Assembly: GCF_022343685.1 (NCBI RefSeq)
Contig: NZ_CP092123.1
Coordinates: 2,418,001 to 2,482,000, forward strand
DNA length: 64,000 bases
Origin: Marinobacterium sediminicola
Lineage (GTDB): Bacteria > Pseudomonadota > Gammaproteobacteria > Pseudomonadales > Balneatricaceae
Reading direction: 5' to 3'
Shown piece after piece: positions 7,697 to 16,243 of this stretch (position 1 is its first letter; each line of letters opens with the position of its first letter). A program made the position numbers and the translations under genes. Below the pieces are notes generated by a model. It had not been told where the DNA came from and searched no databases. It worked only from the letters and a program-made list of their open reading frames with translations.

Positions 7697-9067
7697 TCAG
7701 GAAGCAGGTAAAACACCCGGTTCGGTTTCGAGGGTTTTAAGGTAGCGCTTGACCCAAATGGACGCCACAACAGCGGTGATTGCATTCGCCAGGACCAAGG
7801 CCGAGAACATGCCGGTCAAACCAAAGAAATGGTTGCCCAGCCAACCCAGGGGTACATACATCAGAAACAGCCGGAACAGGCTGATTCGCATCGCCCGCAT
7901 CGGCTGATGCAGGGCATTGAAGGAAGAAGCGCTCAGGAAGGTAATCGCCTGAAAGCCAAAGCCCGCCGGGACAATCAGTACCCACATCTGCAACCAGCGC
8001 GCCACTTCAGGGTCATCACTGAACAGGTTGGCAATGACACCGGACGCCAGCACGAGCACGGCAAAAATCACCAGCTGCCACAGCAGTGCAAAACGAATGG
8101 CGCCACGATAGGCAGCCCTGACGCGATCGACCTTGAGCGCCCCATAGTTCTGGCTAATAAAGGGCGGCAAGGTCATCGACAGTGCCAGACAGACCAGCAG
8201 CGAAAGCGATTCAATACGTGCACCGGCTCCGAAAGCGGCAACCGCTTCTGCACCATGAACGGCAACGAGCGCCGTCAGGATACCGTTCGCCAGGGGCGTC
8301 ATCATATTCGACAGGGCCGCAGGCAGGCTGATCGACAGCACCTTGCGCCAGTGTTCCAGCATCAGCCTTAGATCAGGCAACTCCAGCAGCAGCATCCCTT
8401 TTCGGTGATACAGCAGGTGCAGCGCCAGCAACGTCGTCGCGGACCAGGCCAACACACTGGCCACGGCAGCACCACGAATGCCCATGGCCGGAATCGGCCC
8501 CCAGCCAAAAATCAGCAAAGGATCGAGAATGACATTGAGCAATGAAGAGATCAGCATCACCGTCGCAGACAGTCGGGTATCGCCCGAAGCCCTGAAAGTA
8601 CTGTTGCACACCATATTCATGACCAGGAACACCGAGCCGGCAAACCAGACCTCCATATAGGCGTCGATCAGGGGCATCAGCTCCGGATCTGCCCCCATCA
8701 AACGAAAGATGGGATCGGCAAAATGCTGGCCGGCAAAGCCGACTACCGTCATGAGCAGTATCGTCAGCAACAAGTTGTCGGTAGCCAATCGCGCCGCCTT
8801 TTCACCACCGCCATTACCGCTGCCTATAAGGCGTGCCAGGGTCGCAGAGGTACCTATCCCCAGGCCTATCGCGAGACTGACGACCGAGAAGGAAACCGGA
8901 AAGGTAAAGGCCAGCGCCGCCATCGGCTGAGTACCGAGCTGAGCGACAAACCAGATATCGGCCAGGTTGAACAACATCAGGCTGACGATGCCGAACATCA
9001 TCGGGATCGTCATGCGCACCAGAGTCTGGCGAATGGGCGCGTTGAGCAGATCGGGCCGCCGGGACAT
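7697..9067 (-). CDS. MATE-family multidrug/sodium efflux transporter
   Basis: The protein has 456 residues and about 12 hydrophobic segments in two homologous halves. The first half opens with LNAPIRQTLVRMTIPMMFG and the diagnostic ADIWFVAQLG helix. A further conserved stretch is FRASGDTRLSATVMLISSLLNVILDPLLIF, the typical MATE segment (A/S-G-D-T then N-x-x-L-D-P). It is an inner-membrane antiporter exporting cationic compounds. The substrate cannot be read from sequence. The gene is monocistronic and divergent from the sulfatase gene, sharing a 194-bp intergenic region. Its leader carries a short AACAACAGGAACAG stretch next to the start. Confidence 0.9.
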   Translation of the reverse strand: MSRRPDLLNAPIRQTLVRMTIPMMFGIVSLMLFNLADIWFVAQLGTQPMAALAFTFPVSFSVVSLAIGLGIGTSATLARLIGSGNGGGEKAARLATDNLLLTILLMTVVGFAGQHFADPIFRLMGADPELMPLIDAYMEVWFAGSVFLVMNMVCNSTFRASGDTRLSATVMLISSLLNVILDPLLIFGWGPIPAMGIRGAAVASVLAWSATTLLALHLLYHRKGMLLLELPDLRLMLEHWRKVLSISLPAALSNMMTPLANGILTALVAVHGAEAVAAFGAGARIESLSLLVCLALSMTLPPFISQNYGALKVDRVRAAYRGAIRFALLWQLVIFAVLVLASGVIANLFSDDPEVARWLQMWVLIVPAGFGFQAITFLSASSFNALHQPMRAMRISLFRLFLMYVPLGWLGNHFFGLTGMFSALVLANAITAVVASIWVKRYLKTLETEPGVLPAS

Positions 9068-9146
9068 GCTGTTCCTGTTGTTGGAGAAAGGTCCGAGAGT
9101 TTAACAGAAAACTTCCCCCCTGCGCGGCTGTGCCATCTGGAATTAG

Positions 9147-9184
9147 TTGCGCAAATGTTTAACCCCTTGCGCAAACCGGTTAAC
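9147..9184 (+). promoter_or_regulatory. Tandem TTGCGCAAA repeats upstream of the sulfatase gene
   Basis: Two direct copies of TTGCGCAAA (9147-9155 and 9167-9175) lie exactly 20 bp apart. Each is followed 3-4 nt later by TTAAC (9159-9163, 9180-9184). Two same-face half-sites suit an AraC-type activator. A third TTGCGCAAA (9283-9291) lies inside the sulfatase signal-peptide codons. Function is inferred. Confidence 0.4.
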
Positions 9185-9240
9185 GCTCCTGCTGATGCCC
9201 TGAACATACTGCGCCTACTGCTTCGGCAGTCTGTTCCCAT

Positions 9241-9252
9241 AACAATAATCAA
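9241..9252 (+). promoter_or_regulatory. A-rich AAnAAnAA-type leader element of the sulfatase gene
   Basis: AACAATAATCAA directly precedes the ribosome site AAGGG. It has the period-three A-rich shape of Hfq/Crc target sites. Inferred. Confidence 0.35.
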
Positions 9253-9261
9253 GGGTTCATC

Positions 9262-10947
9262 ATGAAAAGCAGACTTTCCATTTTGCGCAAAACCGCTGCG
9301 GCGGCTTTGTTAACCTCCGCCTCTCTGGCTTCAGCTGCCGAGAAACCGAATATTCTACTCATTGTGGCCGATGATCTGGGCTACTCGGATATCGGCGCTT
9401 TCGGCGGCGAGATCGAGACCCCGAATCTGGATGAATTGGCGTCCTCGGGTATCCGGCTAACCGACTTCCATACCGCGCCCACCTGTTCACCAACACGCTC
9501 CATGCTGCTCTCCGGCACTGACAGCCACCAGGCCGGACTGGGTAACATGGCCGAGTTGCTGCAGCCCGAACAGAAAGGCAAACCCGGCTACGAAGGCTAC
9601 TTGAACACGGCTGTAGCAACCTTGCCTGAAGTCCTTCGCGACAACGGCTACAACACCTATATGGTCGGAAAATGGCATCTGGGCCGCAGTGAAGACAAGA
9701 GCCCAGCGTCCAGAGGCTTCGACAAGTCCTTCGCGCTGATTCAGGGTGGCGCCAGCCATTTTGACGATCAACGCGCCATCATCGGCAAGGACCCCAAAGC
9801 GATTTACCGCGATAACGGCAAGAGCGTGGAGCTGCCCAAAGGCTTCTTCTCGACTGACTACTATACCGACCTGATGATGCAGTACATCGATGAAGATCTG
9901 GATGAAAACAAGCCTTTCTTCGCCTATGTCGCCTATACCGCTCCACATTGGCCACTGCAGGCACCTGAGGCCTATCTGAAGAAATACGAAGGCAAGTACG
10001 AGCAGGGGTACGAGCAGGTACGTCAGGCTCGACTGAAGCGGATGCAGGCGATGGGTATTATCGATGCTTCGGTCACAGCCCACACTCCGCTGACACAGCT
10101 GCCTCGCTGGGAAGAGCTGACCGACGAGCAGCGCAGGTTTGAAGCTCGCCGGATGGAAATCTACGCCGCCATGGTCGACAACATGGATCACAACATCGGC
10201 CGCCTGATCGACTGGCTCGATACAAAAGGCGAACTGGACAACACCGTGATCATGTTCATGTCCGATAACGGTGCCGACGGCAACAGTCCCGAGGTACTTC
10301 CCGGCAACAAGGCCTGGTTCGCCAGCGAATACGATAACAGCTTTGAGAACCTGGGACGCCCCAATTCCTATGTCTGGTACGGAGCTCAATGGGGTCAGGT
10401 CAGTGCGACACCTTTCCCGCTGTTCAAGGGATTCCCCTCTCAAGGTGGTCTGGTGACTCCGGCTATTGTACGCCTGCCCGGTGAACAACCGGCTGGACAG
10501 ATCAACCAGTCCTTTATCCACGTCAAGGACGTTATGCCCACTTTTCTGGAGCTGGCGGGTATCAAGGATGTCAGCAGCCCTTACAACGGACGCGAGGTTC
10601 TGCCGATACAGGGTCGCTCCATGCTGCCGTTGCTGAAAGGCGACCAGGCAGAAGAGCGTGCGATTGGCTGGGAGCTGTTCGGCCGGTCCGCGGTGCGCAA
10701 GGGCGACTGGAAAATCCGCCTGCTGGAGCCCCCTTACGGTGATGGCGAATGGCAGCTGTTCAATCTGAAAAATGACCCGACAGAACGTCACAACCTCGCC
10801 TGGCAGGAACCGGAGAAGCTGGCAGAACTGCTCACCGACTGGGAAGCCTATGTCCGTGACAACGGCGTTTTCCCCTCCGACCCGGAGAAAATGAAGAAGA
10901 TCGGTTACAGCTTTACCACCTGTGTCTTTGGCCGCTGTGTCGAGTAA
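9262..10947 (+). CDS. Periplasmic type I arylsulfatase
   Basis: The protein has 561 residues and hydrolyses sulfate esters. A signal peptide ends near residue 26 (SLASAAE). The metal-binding VADDLGYSD (Asp37/Asp38) and the formylglycine motif C-S-P-T-R (Cys75, Pro77, Arg79) are present, as are the KWHLG lysine motif and the second metal site FMSDNGAD. It needs a formylglycine-generating enzyme, none of which is in this window. The porin gene follows 38 nt downstream in the same direction, so they are probably one operon for taking up and desulfating organosulfates. The exact ester (aryl, alkyl or choline sulfate) is not determined. The long C-terminal region with a Cys pair (TTCVFGRC) fits the longer AtsA-like group. 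Confidence 0.92.
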   Translation: MKSRLSILRKTAAAALLTSASLASAAEKPNILLIVADDLGYSDIGAFGGEIETPNLDELASSGIRLTDFHTAPTCSPTRSMLLSGTDSHQAGLGNMAELLQPEQKGKPGYEGYLNTAVATLPEVLRDNGYNTYMVGKWHLGRSEDKSPASRGFDKSFALIQGGASHFDDQRAIIGKDPKAIYRDNGKSVELPKGFFSTDYYTDLMMQYIDEDLDENKPFFAYVAYTAPHWPLQAPEAYLKKYEGKYEQGYEQVRQARLKRMQAMGIIDASVTAHTPLTQLPRWEELTDEQRRFEARRMEIYAAMVDNMDHNIGRLIDWLDTKGELDNTVIMFMSDNGADGNSPEVLPGNKAWFASEYDNSFENLGRPNSYVWYGAQWGQVSATPFPLFKGFPSQGGLVTPAIVRLPGEQPAGQINQSFIHVKDVMPTFLELAGIKDVSSPYNGREVLPIQGRSMLPLLKGDQAEERAIGWELFGRSAVRKGDWKIRLLEPPYGDGEWQLFNLKNDPTERHNLAWQEPEKLAELLTDWEAYVRDNGVFPSDPEKMKKIGYSFTTCVFGRCVE

Positions 10948-10985
10948 GCCACCCATCATCAGGCTTTGTCGGAGATAACGAGACG

Positions 10986-11984
10986 ATGTTCGCAATGAAG
11001 AAAATGGTTTTTGCCATCACCCTGGCCACCTTGCCGATGGTCAGCAGCCACGCAGCTGAATTCAGCAAACCGGAAATTTACGGTTTTATCAGTGCCGGTG
11101 CACTGAAAATCGACAACCAGGACCTGGAAGCCGAGGCGTTTGAAATCGAGCTGGGCCTCAAAGGCAAGGCCCAGGTTCAGGACCTCAACCTGCTCTATCA
11201 GCTGGAAGTGGATCTCGCTTCTGCAGCCAACCGTGCTGACAGTGGTGATCCCGGCAAGGATGGCGAGGATGACATCCACGTCAAGGAGGCCGTCATGAGG
11301 CTGCCGACACAATACGGCACCTTCGTACTCGCGGCACGAGGCACATCCGGGCAGTGGGCTCAGCTCTACGGGCCGATAAACCACTACGAGTACAACGAGC
11401 CACATGCGGCACTGAATGCAGACGGTATATTCGTTCAGCCGGATCGCACGTCCGGCACCTTCGCCTGGGCATCACCTGCCGTTGCCAATACCCGTCTGGT
11501 AATGGCGGCCATTACCCTGCAGGAGGATAACGACGAAGACGCGGATGCGGCTTCCATTCGTGTGGTATATAACGACGGCAAACTACACCTGGGCGCCGGA
11601 ACCACCCTGATCCAGTCGGAACAGTTGCCCGCCTTCACTCAGGATGATCTCTTGCTGACCGCCCTGAGCGCCGGTTACGACTTCGGCAATATCCAGCTGG
11701 GAGCTGTCTGGGAACACAGTGATAATCAACCCTACCCCCTGGCTCCTGATGGCAGCGCCGAGTCTGACTCCTTTGGAATTTCAGCAAACATTAATTTGGG
11801 CAAAGGCTTCGGCATGGCTGTGGGTTATAAGGAAAAAGACCACGAATATGACGCTGCCGATGAGTCGGTTTACATGCTGAAATTCGAAAAGCAACTGGAT
11901 GACCAGGTAAAGGTCTGGGCGGAAACCGGTCAATATGACCAAGCGGATAGCAACTATGCGCTGGGCGTAAACCTGCGCTTCTGA
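10986..11984 (+). CDS. Gram-negative general porin-like protein
   Basis: The protein has 332 residues. The start is either ATG 10986 or ATG 10995, because GGAGATAACGAG precedes both. A signal peptide ends at SSHAAE. A 16-strand type beta-barrel opens with PEIYGFISAGAL and ends with YALGVNLRF, the usual terminal Phe. The pattern of alternating strands and the acid-rich loops fit the proteobacterial porin_4-type family. It lies directly behind the sulfatase gene, which suggests diffusion of sulfate esters or sulfate-type anions. The substrate is inferred only from context. Confidence 0.85.
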   Translation: MFAMKKMVFAITLATLPMVSSHAAEFSKPEIYGFISAGALKIDNQDLEAEAFEIELGLKGKAQVQDLNLLYQLEVDLASAANRADSGDPGKDGEDDIHVKEAVMRLPTQYGTFVLAARGTSGQWAQLYGPINHYEYNEPHAALNADGIFVQPDRTSGTFAWASPAVANTRLVMAAITLQEDNDEDADAASIRVVYNDGKLHLGAGTTLIQSEQLPAFTQDDLLLTALSAGYDFGNIQLGAVWEHSDNQPYPLAPDGSAESDSFGISANINLGKGFGMAVGYKEKDHEYDAADESVYMLKFEKQLDDQVKVWAETGQYDQADSNYALGVNLRF

Positions 11985-12007
11985 GGATAGTTATGGGATG
12001 GGCATTG

Positions 12008-12062
12008 GCTGGGTTCCCCTTCCCCGGCCGGTGTCTGCCCCCGTTACCCCCGGGGAACCAGC
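12008..12062. terminator. Possible convergent hairpin between porin and AraC genes
   Basis: GCTGGGTTCCCC (12008-12019) can pair with GGGGAACCAGC (12052-12062), with one bulged base. An alternative is TTCCCCGG (12020-12027) with CCGGGGAA (12050-12057). It overlaps the 3' end of the AraC gene. There is no T-run, so termination is doubtful. Confidence 0.3.
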
Positions 12063-12997
12063 GTACGCTGTTTCAATGTTTGGGACGGCGTTTCGCCGAA
12101 ATGATCCTTGTACAGACGGGTGAAATGACTGAGATGGTTAAAGCCGCACTGATCAGCTACCTCGCTGACCGTTCCCTGTGACTGCTGCAGACGTTGATGC
12201 GCCAACTCCAGTTTCTGCAGCAACACATATCGCGCCGGTGAACAGCCGAGAAACTGTTGAAAACCGATTTCCAGTGAACGCCGACTGCAACCGGCGACCT
12301 TTACCAGATCGGACACACTCACAGGCTGCGCGATATGGGCTTTCAACCAGTCCACGGTGTGACGCAAGTGCAACGGCAGAATGTCAATATGAGCAGGCGC
12401 GGGATCTGTCAGTTGATCGGCCAATGACTCAATCAACAATGACTCCCAGTGTTGCTGCATCACCGGCAGGATGCTGCCCTCGTGAATCTGGTGCTGGCTG
12501 GCCACGCACTGCAGCAAACTGTACATGGAACGGACCTGTAGACTGTCAGGCCGCAGAATCCGCAACACGCCGGACACCAGACTTTCCCCCTCAAGACTGG
12601 ACCAGGTATGCACCGTCGCGCTGTCAAATGAAATAACGATGGCTGAAGTGCCGGAATCCCAAATCAGATCCGCTTCGGATCCGGGCATCATCAACAACAT
12701 CTCATTGGGGCCCAGTACGCGATTGAGATTGCGAACCTCAATGGAACGATATAGCGGGAAAACCAAATGGCAAGTACTGAGTGCACCGGAACGGATATGC
12801 ACCCGCTCTCCCCAATGAGCCCCGAAAAGAAGTGTTTGTTGCAGGGGTTGCAGGGTAATTCGATTGGTCCCGCCACCTTGTGCCGTGAGCGGAGTGACCT
12901 CTCGTTCATCAATACGCGAGTTCAAGAATGCCTGGGCTTCATCGAAATCTTCTGACTCCAGACAGATGTTATAGGAAAAGGGCAATACGCAGTTCAT
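12044..12997 (-). CDS. AraC/XylS-family transcriptional regulator
   Basis: From ATG 12997 it has 317 residues. An in-frame TTG at 13039 would add LNNKNKNNN-type residues encoded by an A-rich leader, so I reject it. The N-terminal half is the AraC-binding-like domain (about residues 20-190). The C-terminal two-helix-turn-helix domain (about 215-310) includes VSVSDLVKVAGCSRRSLEIGFQQFLGCSPARYV and the second-motif text VADQCGFNHLSHFTRLYKDHFGETPSQTL. It sits between the sulfatase-porin unit (convergent) and the octaheme cytochrome gene (divergent), either of which it could control. A run of seven AAN triplets precedes the start (13033-13011). Confidence 0.85.
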   Translation of the reverse strand: MNCVLPFSYNICLESEDFDEAQAFLNSRIDEREVTPLTAQGGGTNRITLQPLQQTLLFGAHWGERVHIRSGALSTCHLVFPLYRSIEVRNLNRVLGPNEMLLMMPGSEADLIWDSGTSAIVISFDSATVHTWSSLEGESLVSGVLRILRPDSLQVRSMYSLLQCVASQHQIHEGSILPVMQQHWESLLIESLADQLTDPAPAHIDILPLHLRHTVDWLKAHIAQPVSVSDLVKVAGCSRRSLEIGFQQFLGCSPARYVLLQKLELAHQRLQQSQGTVSEVADQCGFNHLSHFTRLYKDHFGETPSQTLKQRTLVPRG

Positions 12998-13010
12998 GAG
13001 TACGCAGCAA

Positions 13011-13033
13011 TTGTTGTTTTTGTTCTTGTTGTT
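13011..13033 (-). promoter_or_regulatory. Very regular A-rich (AAN repeat) leader of the AraC gene
   Basis: Read on the minus strand, 23 nt follow an unbroken AA-any base period (AAC AAC AAG AAC AAA AAC AAC AA), 13 nt before the ATG at 12997. This is the best match in the window to the AAnAAnAA motif bound by Hfq with Crc in pseudomonads. Its role here is inferred. Confidence 0.5.
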
Positions 13034-13165
13034 AAGCAAAGATCATACCCGGATTTCTGTTTTTTCCGAAACCAGCAATTTCGGCATCTTGGAGTTCCAC
13101 CACAATCATGCAGGGCTGGTTGATGTGCTGTTTTCGTTAAATATTTCGACAGGGGGATTCCAGAA

Positions 13166-15256
13166 ATGAATCATTTGATCACGTATGCCAGTTTGCTCCT
13201 GATGATATTGCTGTCGGAAGCGGTGGCACAGGAAACCAGCAGTTGCATCCAGTGCCATGCCCGTGAAGTGGTTCAGTGGCAAGCCTCCCAGCACGCACGT
13301 TCGCTGCAACCTGCCAATCAGGACAACGTTCTGGGCGACTTTGACCATACACCTTTCGTCAGTAAAGGCATCAAAGCTGAATTCTACCAAGAGGCCGGTA
13401 CCTTCAAGGTCAAGCTGACAGAAGCGGATCAGACACGGATCTGGACCCTGGTCTATACCTTGGGGGTTTATCCCCTGCAGCAATATCTGATCGACAGCGG
13501 CGACGGCAAACTGCAGGCGCTGAATATCGCCTGGGACAGTCGCAGTAGCGATGCCGGTGGTCAGCGCTGGTTTCGCCTGGATGATCCTGATCACTCGCAA
13601 CCCGGTGATCCGCTGCATTGGCAAGGGGTTTACCAAAACTGGAATGGCATGTGCGCCGACTGTCACAGTACGGGATTCGGCAAGCACTACATGCCGGATG
13701 AAGACCGCTACCGGTCCCGATTCGACCAGGTCAACGTGAGCTGCAGCGCCTGCCATCACAACGCCCCCAGGCACGCTCAGGCAGCTCACAATGGCGAAAG
13801 TATGCCCGCGGGAGCAGATATGAGCGCCAATGGTGCCTGGCTCACCGGTACACTTGAACACAAGCCTGAGCACACAGGACCCACATCATCGGCAGAACAG
13901 GTTGAAACCTGTGGCCGCTGTCATGCTTTGCGTACCCGGCTGGACCAGTCTCCCGCAGGTCAGATCAATGATCAGTACCGGCTGACACGTTTGCAAAGCC
14001 CCCTCTATTATCCCGATGGCCGTGTCCGAGAAGAGGTGTTTGTGCTGGGCTCATTCATGCAAAGCAGAATGCATCACGCAGGTGTGGTTTGCAGTAACTG
14101 CCACAACCCACACAGTGGCAAGCCCGTGGCTGAAGGTAATGAGCTTTGTGGCCAGTGCCATGCGGCAGCCAATTTTGACAATCCCCAACATCACCATCAT
14201 CAGCAGGGCTCATCGGGGGCAGCATGCGTCGGCTGTCATATGCCCGAACGCACTTACATGAAGGTAGACCCGCGACGAGAACATAACTTCACTACTCCCA
14301 GCCCGATTACCTCTCAACGGGCTGGCAGTCCCGACCCTTGTCTGGCCTGTCATACTGACAAAAGCCGAGACTGGTCGATCAAACAGGTCATTGAGCTATG
14401 GCCTGACTATAGAGAACGTTCGCACTGGTTCGAAATACAGCAGGCAGATTTGCCTGCCATGCTGCGCTTTATCACGGATCAGGAAAATGCGGCACTTCAC
14501 CGCGCCAGCCTGCTGGAGCAGCAATCCGCAGCCATTGCAGAGAGCACACCCGAATTGATTCTGGATCAATTGAGCGCTTCCAACCCTCTCATGCGTGAGA
14601 GCGGCTGGAAAGCCGCCGCAAAACTGCCAGCCTCTGCCTTGCATGATAAAGCCAGCACAGGACTGCGAGATCCAAGCCTGAGTGTACGACTGGCAGCATT
14701 TGAATCCCTGATGGTGGTTGACGCGCTACCCAGCGGGGAGACAGGTACTCGTGTCGAATACGAGGCTTATCTGGACCAGCAGTCGGACCGACCTGCCGGA
14801 CGCACGCTGCGAGGACGCTACCGGCTTATTTCCGGTGCCCAGGAATCTGCCGAACAGGATTTTCAGGTCGCACTGCGAATGGACCATGCCTATCTGCCTG
14901 CTTACATGCTATTGACGGAGTTGCTTCGCAGTCAGCAGCGTTTCGACGAAGCGGTGGTGTTACTGACGCGCGGCCTGGACTACCTGCCCCTCAACGCAAA
15001 CCTTTTGCATCTGCGGGGGCTGACCCTCTTACAGGTTAAAAGATATGAGAGAGCACTCGACGATCTTGAGAAAGCGGCAGATCTGTTGGAAGAAAACTGG
15101 CTGTTCAACTATCGGTATGCGCTGGCGTTACTGCGGCTGGGCCAGGTTGCAAAGGCCCGAAAGATCGCCACACGACTGGAGTTGATTGCGCCTGACAACC
15201 TGCAGGTCGAGGTATTAATCAGAGAGATTGGCCTGACCACAGAAAGCCGGCCCTGA
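13166..15256 (+). CDS. Octaheme c-type cytochrome with C-terminal TPR domain
   Basis: The protein has 696 residues. A signal peptide ends near AVAQE (residue 22), giving a periplasmic protein. Eight CxxCH heme-binding motifs begin at residues 27, 163, 193, 249, 309, 328, 354 and 392, an arrangement resembling the cytochrome c554/multiheme superfamily. Residues about 440-530 look HEAT-like (PLMRESGWKAAAKLPASALHD). Residues about 545-690 form TPR helices (AYLPAYMLLTELLRSQQRFDEAVVLL and following). It probably relays or stores electrons in a periplasmic complex, with the TPR part docking a partner. The redox partner is unknown and no quinol oxidase or reductase subunit adjoins it. The gene has AGGGGG upstream of its ATG. 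Confidence 0.88.
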   Translation: MNHLITYASLLLMILLSEAVAQETSSCIQCHAREVVQWQASQHARSLQPANQDNVLGDFDHTPFVSKGIKAEFYQEAGTFKVKLTEADQTRIWTLVYTLGVYPLQQYLIDSGDGKLQALNIAWDSRSSDAGGQRWFRLDDPDHSQPGDPLHWQGVYQNWNGMCADCHSTGFGKHYMPDEDRYRSRFDQVNVSCSACHHNAPRHAQAAHNGESMPAGADMSANGAWLTGTLEHKPEHTGPTSSAEQVETCGRCHALRTRLDQSPAGQINDQYRLTRLQSPLYYPDGRVREEVFVLGSFMQSRMHHAGVVCSNCHNPHSGKPVAEGNELCGQCHAAANFDNPQHHHHQQGSSGAACVGCHMPERTYMKVDPRREHNFTTPSPITSQRAGSPDPCLACHTDKSRDWSIKQVIELWPDYRERSHWFEIQQADLPAMLRFITDQENAALHRASLLEQQSAAIAESTPELILDQLSASNPLMRESGWKAAAKLPASALHDKASTGLRDPSLSVRLAAFESLMVVDALPSGETGTRVEYEAYLDQQSDRPAGRTLRGRYRLISGAQESAEQDFQVALRMDHAYLPAYMLLTELLRSQQRFDEAVVLLTRGLDYLPLNANLLHLRGLTLLQVKRYERALDDLEKAADLLEENWLFNYRYALALLRLGQVAKARKIATRLELIAPDNLQVEVLIREIGLTTESRP

Positions 15257-15269
15257 AGTCAGGGCCGGC
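15246..15269 (-). terminator. Shared hairpin terminator, strongest for the aromatic operon
   Basis: A perfect 11-bp GC-rich stem (GCCGGCCCTGA 15246-15256, TCAGGGCCGGC 15259-15269) has a 2-nt loop and includes the cytochrome stop codon. On the minus strand it is followed by TTTCT, which fits termination of the leftward operon. Confidence 0.75.
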
Positions 15270-15277
15270 CAGACCGA

Positions 15278-16177
15278 TCAGAAGGGGATGATGGTCTTGA
15301 TCCAGAAGGCGTCACCTTCCGGACGGTTCTCGACGGCAAACTCCTTCTGGTACTTCAATGAGAAGAAGAAGCCCTGACCGTTGTCATACTTGATCGATGG
15401 GCCGATAGCAAAAGCCTGTCCCTCGTTGCCAATGTCGACGCCGTTCACTTTGTCAGGCGTGGTCTGCTCGTAAGCGTAGCCACCCACACCGGCCACCCAG
15501 TTCGGGCTGACACCATAGCCAAGAGAGTAGTCGAAGTGCAGCTCCTGCCCTGACTGGTAATCGGTATCGTCATTTTCGAAGTTGTAGTCGTACATCACCT
15601 TGATGTCGGCATTCCAACCCGTGGGATTGACCCAGGATGCCGCATACGCGGCCTGTATACCCCAATAGTTGCGCCCGATGTTGGCCATCTCACCGGCATC
15701 GTACTCGCCTGTGGGGACGAAGATATCCATACCGACCACAGAGTGAAAATTGGGACTGTGGTGATACGCCAGCGCAAAGGCGGTCAGATCCAGGTCACCG
15801 ACGCCCTGATTACTGTCTGCCATGCCATTGACGGAGACATCCAGGTCCACCAGCGGCAGCAGGGCAGCGTGGAACAGCTGGCCGCCGAGAATGGTCTTGT
15901 CTGTGACCCATACCAGACGCGGTGCCACCACATTGGCACGCAAGCGGAAGTCGATCGGCAAGCTGTCACCCGAGTCATCCATCAGGTCGTCGGCCGCATA
16001 GCGATTGGCATAGATCAGCGGATACACCCCAGGCGGCGGCAGTGCTCCCATCAGGTAGTTCTCGGCTCCCATCGGATAGTTGGAACCACCGCCTTCGGTC
16101 GCCTGAGCCTCGAAGGGCAGTACCATGGCCAACGCTACAGCCACCGTCAGACTCGGCTTACTCCATAAATTCATCAT
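15278..16177 (-). CDS. MetA-pathway (phenol degradation) family outer-membrane protein
   Basis: The protein has 299 residues from either of two adjacent ATGs (16177 or 16174). A signal peptide ends at FEAQATE, and the mature protein opens with EGGGSNYPMGAENYLMGALPPPGVY, the hallmark start of the Phenol_MetA_deg family. A beta-barrel follows, ending in WIKTIIPF. Members are thought to be outer-membrane channels for hydrophobic aromatics. It is the last gene of the monooxygenase operon, which supports a role in indole or other aromatic uptake. A strong hairpin and an A-rich element lie between it and the flavin reductase gene, suggesting separate control of its translation or mRNA stability. 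Confidence 0.87.
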   Translation of the reverse strand: MMNLWSKPSLTVAVALAMVLPFEAQATEGGGSNYPMGAENYLMGALPPPGVYPLIYANRYAADDLMDDSGDSLPIDFRLRANVVAPRLVWVTDKTILGGQLFHAALLPLVDLDVSVNGMADSNQGVGDLDLTAFALAYHHSPNFHSVVGMDIFVPTGEYDAGEMANIGRNYWGIQAAYAASWVNPTGWNADIKVMYDYNFENDDTDYQSGQELHFDYSLGYGVSPNWVAGVGGYAYEQTTPDKVNGVDIGNEGQAFAIGPSIKYDNGQGFFFSLKYQKEFAVENRPEGDAFWIKTIIPF

Positions 16178-16185
16178 GCATGAAA

Positions 16186-16203
16186 TCCTGTCTTGTTCTT
16201 GTT
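16186..16203 (-). promoter_or_regulatory. A-rich Hfq/Crc-type element before the MetA-family gene
   Basis: On the minus strand AACAAGAACAAG runs straight into the AGGA ribosome site. It shows the AAnAAnAA period. Inferred target of Hfq/Crc-type translational repression. Confidence 0.45.
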
Positions 16204-16206
16204 ATC

Positions 16207-16233
16207 GGGGAGCGGCCTGCGGCCCTGCTCCCC
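16207..16233 (-). other. Intercistronic hairpin
   Basis: GGGGAGC (16207-16213) pairs with GCTCCCC (16227-16233). An inner GGCC/GGCC stem (16214-16217, 16221-16224) has a 3-nt loop and a 2-nt bulge. No T-run follows on either strand. It probably stabilises or processes mRNA rather than ending it. Confidence 0.55.
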
Positions 16234-16243
16234 AAGGAAGGGC

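Noticed and set aside
9487-10995. A 502-codon minus-strand frame opposite the sulfatase gene
   Set aside because: The sulfatase has intact catalytic motifs. The antisense translation is rich in His/Gln/Arg with no domain.
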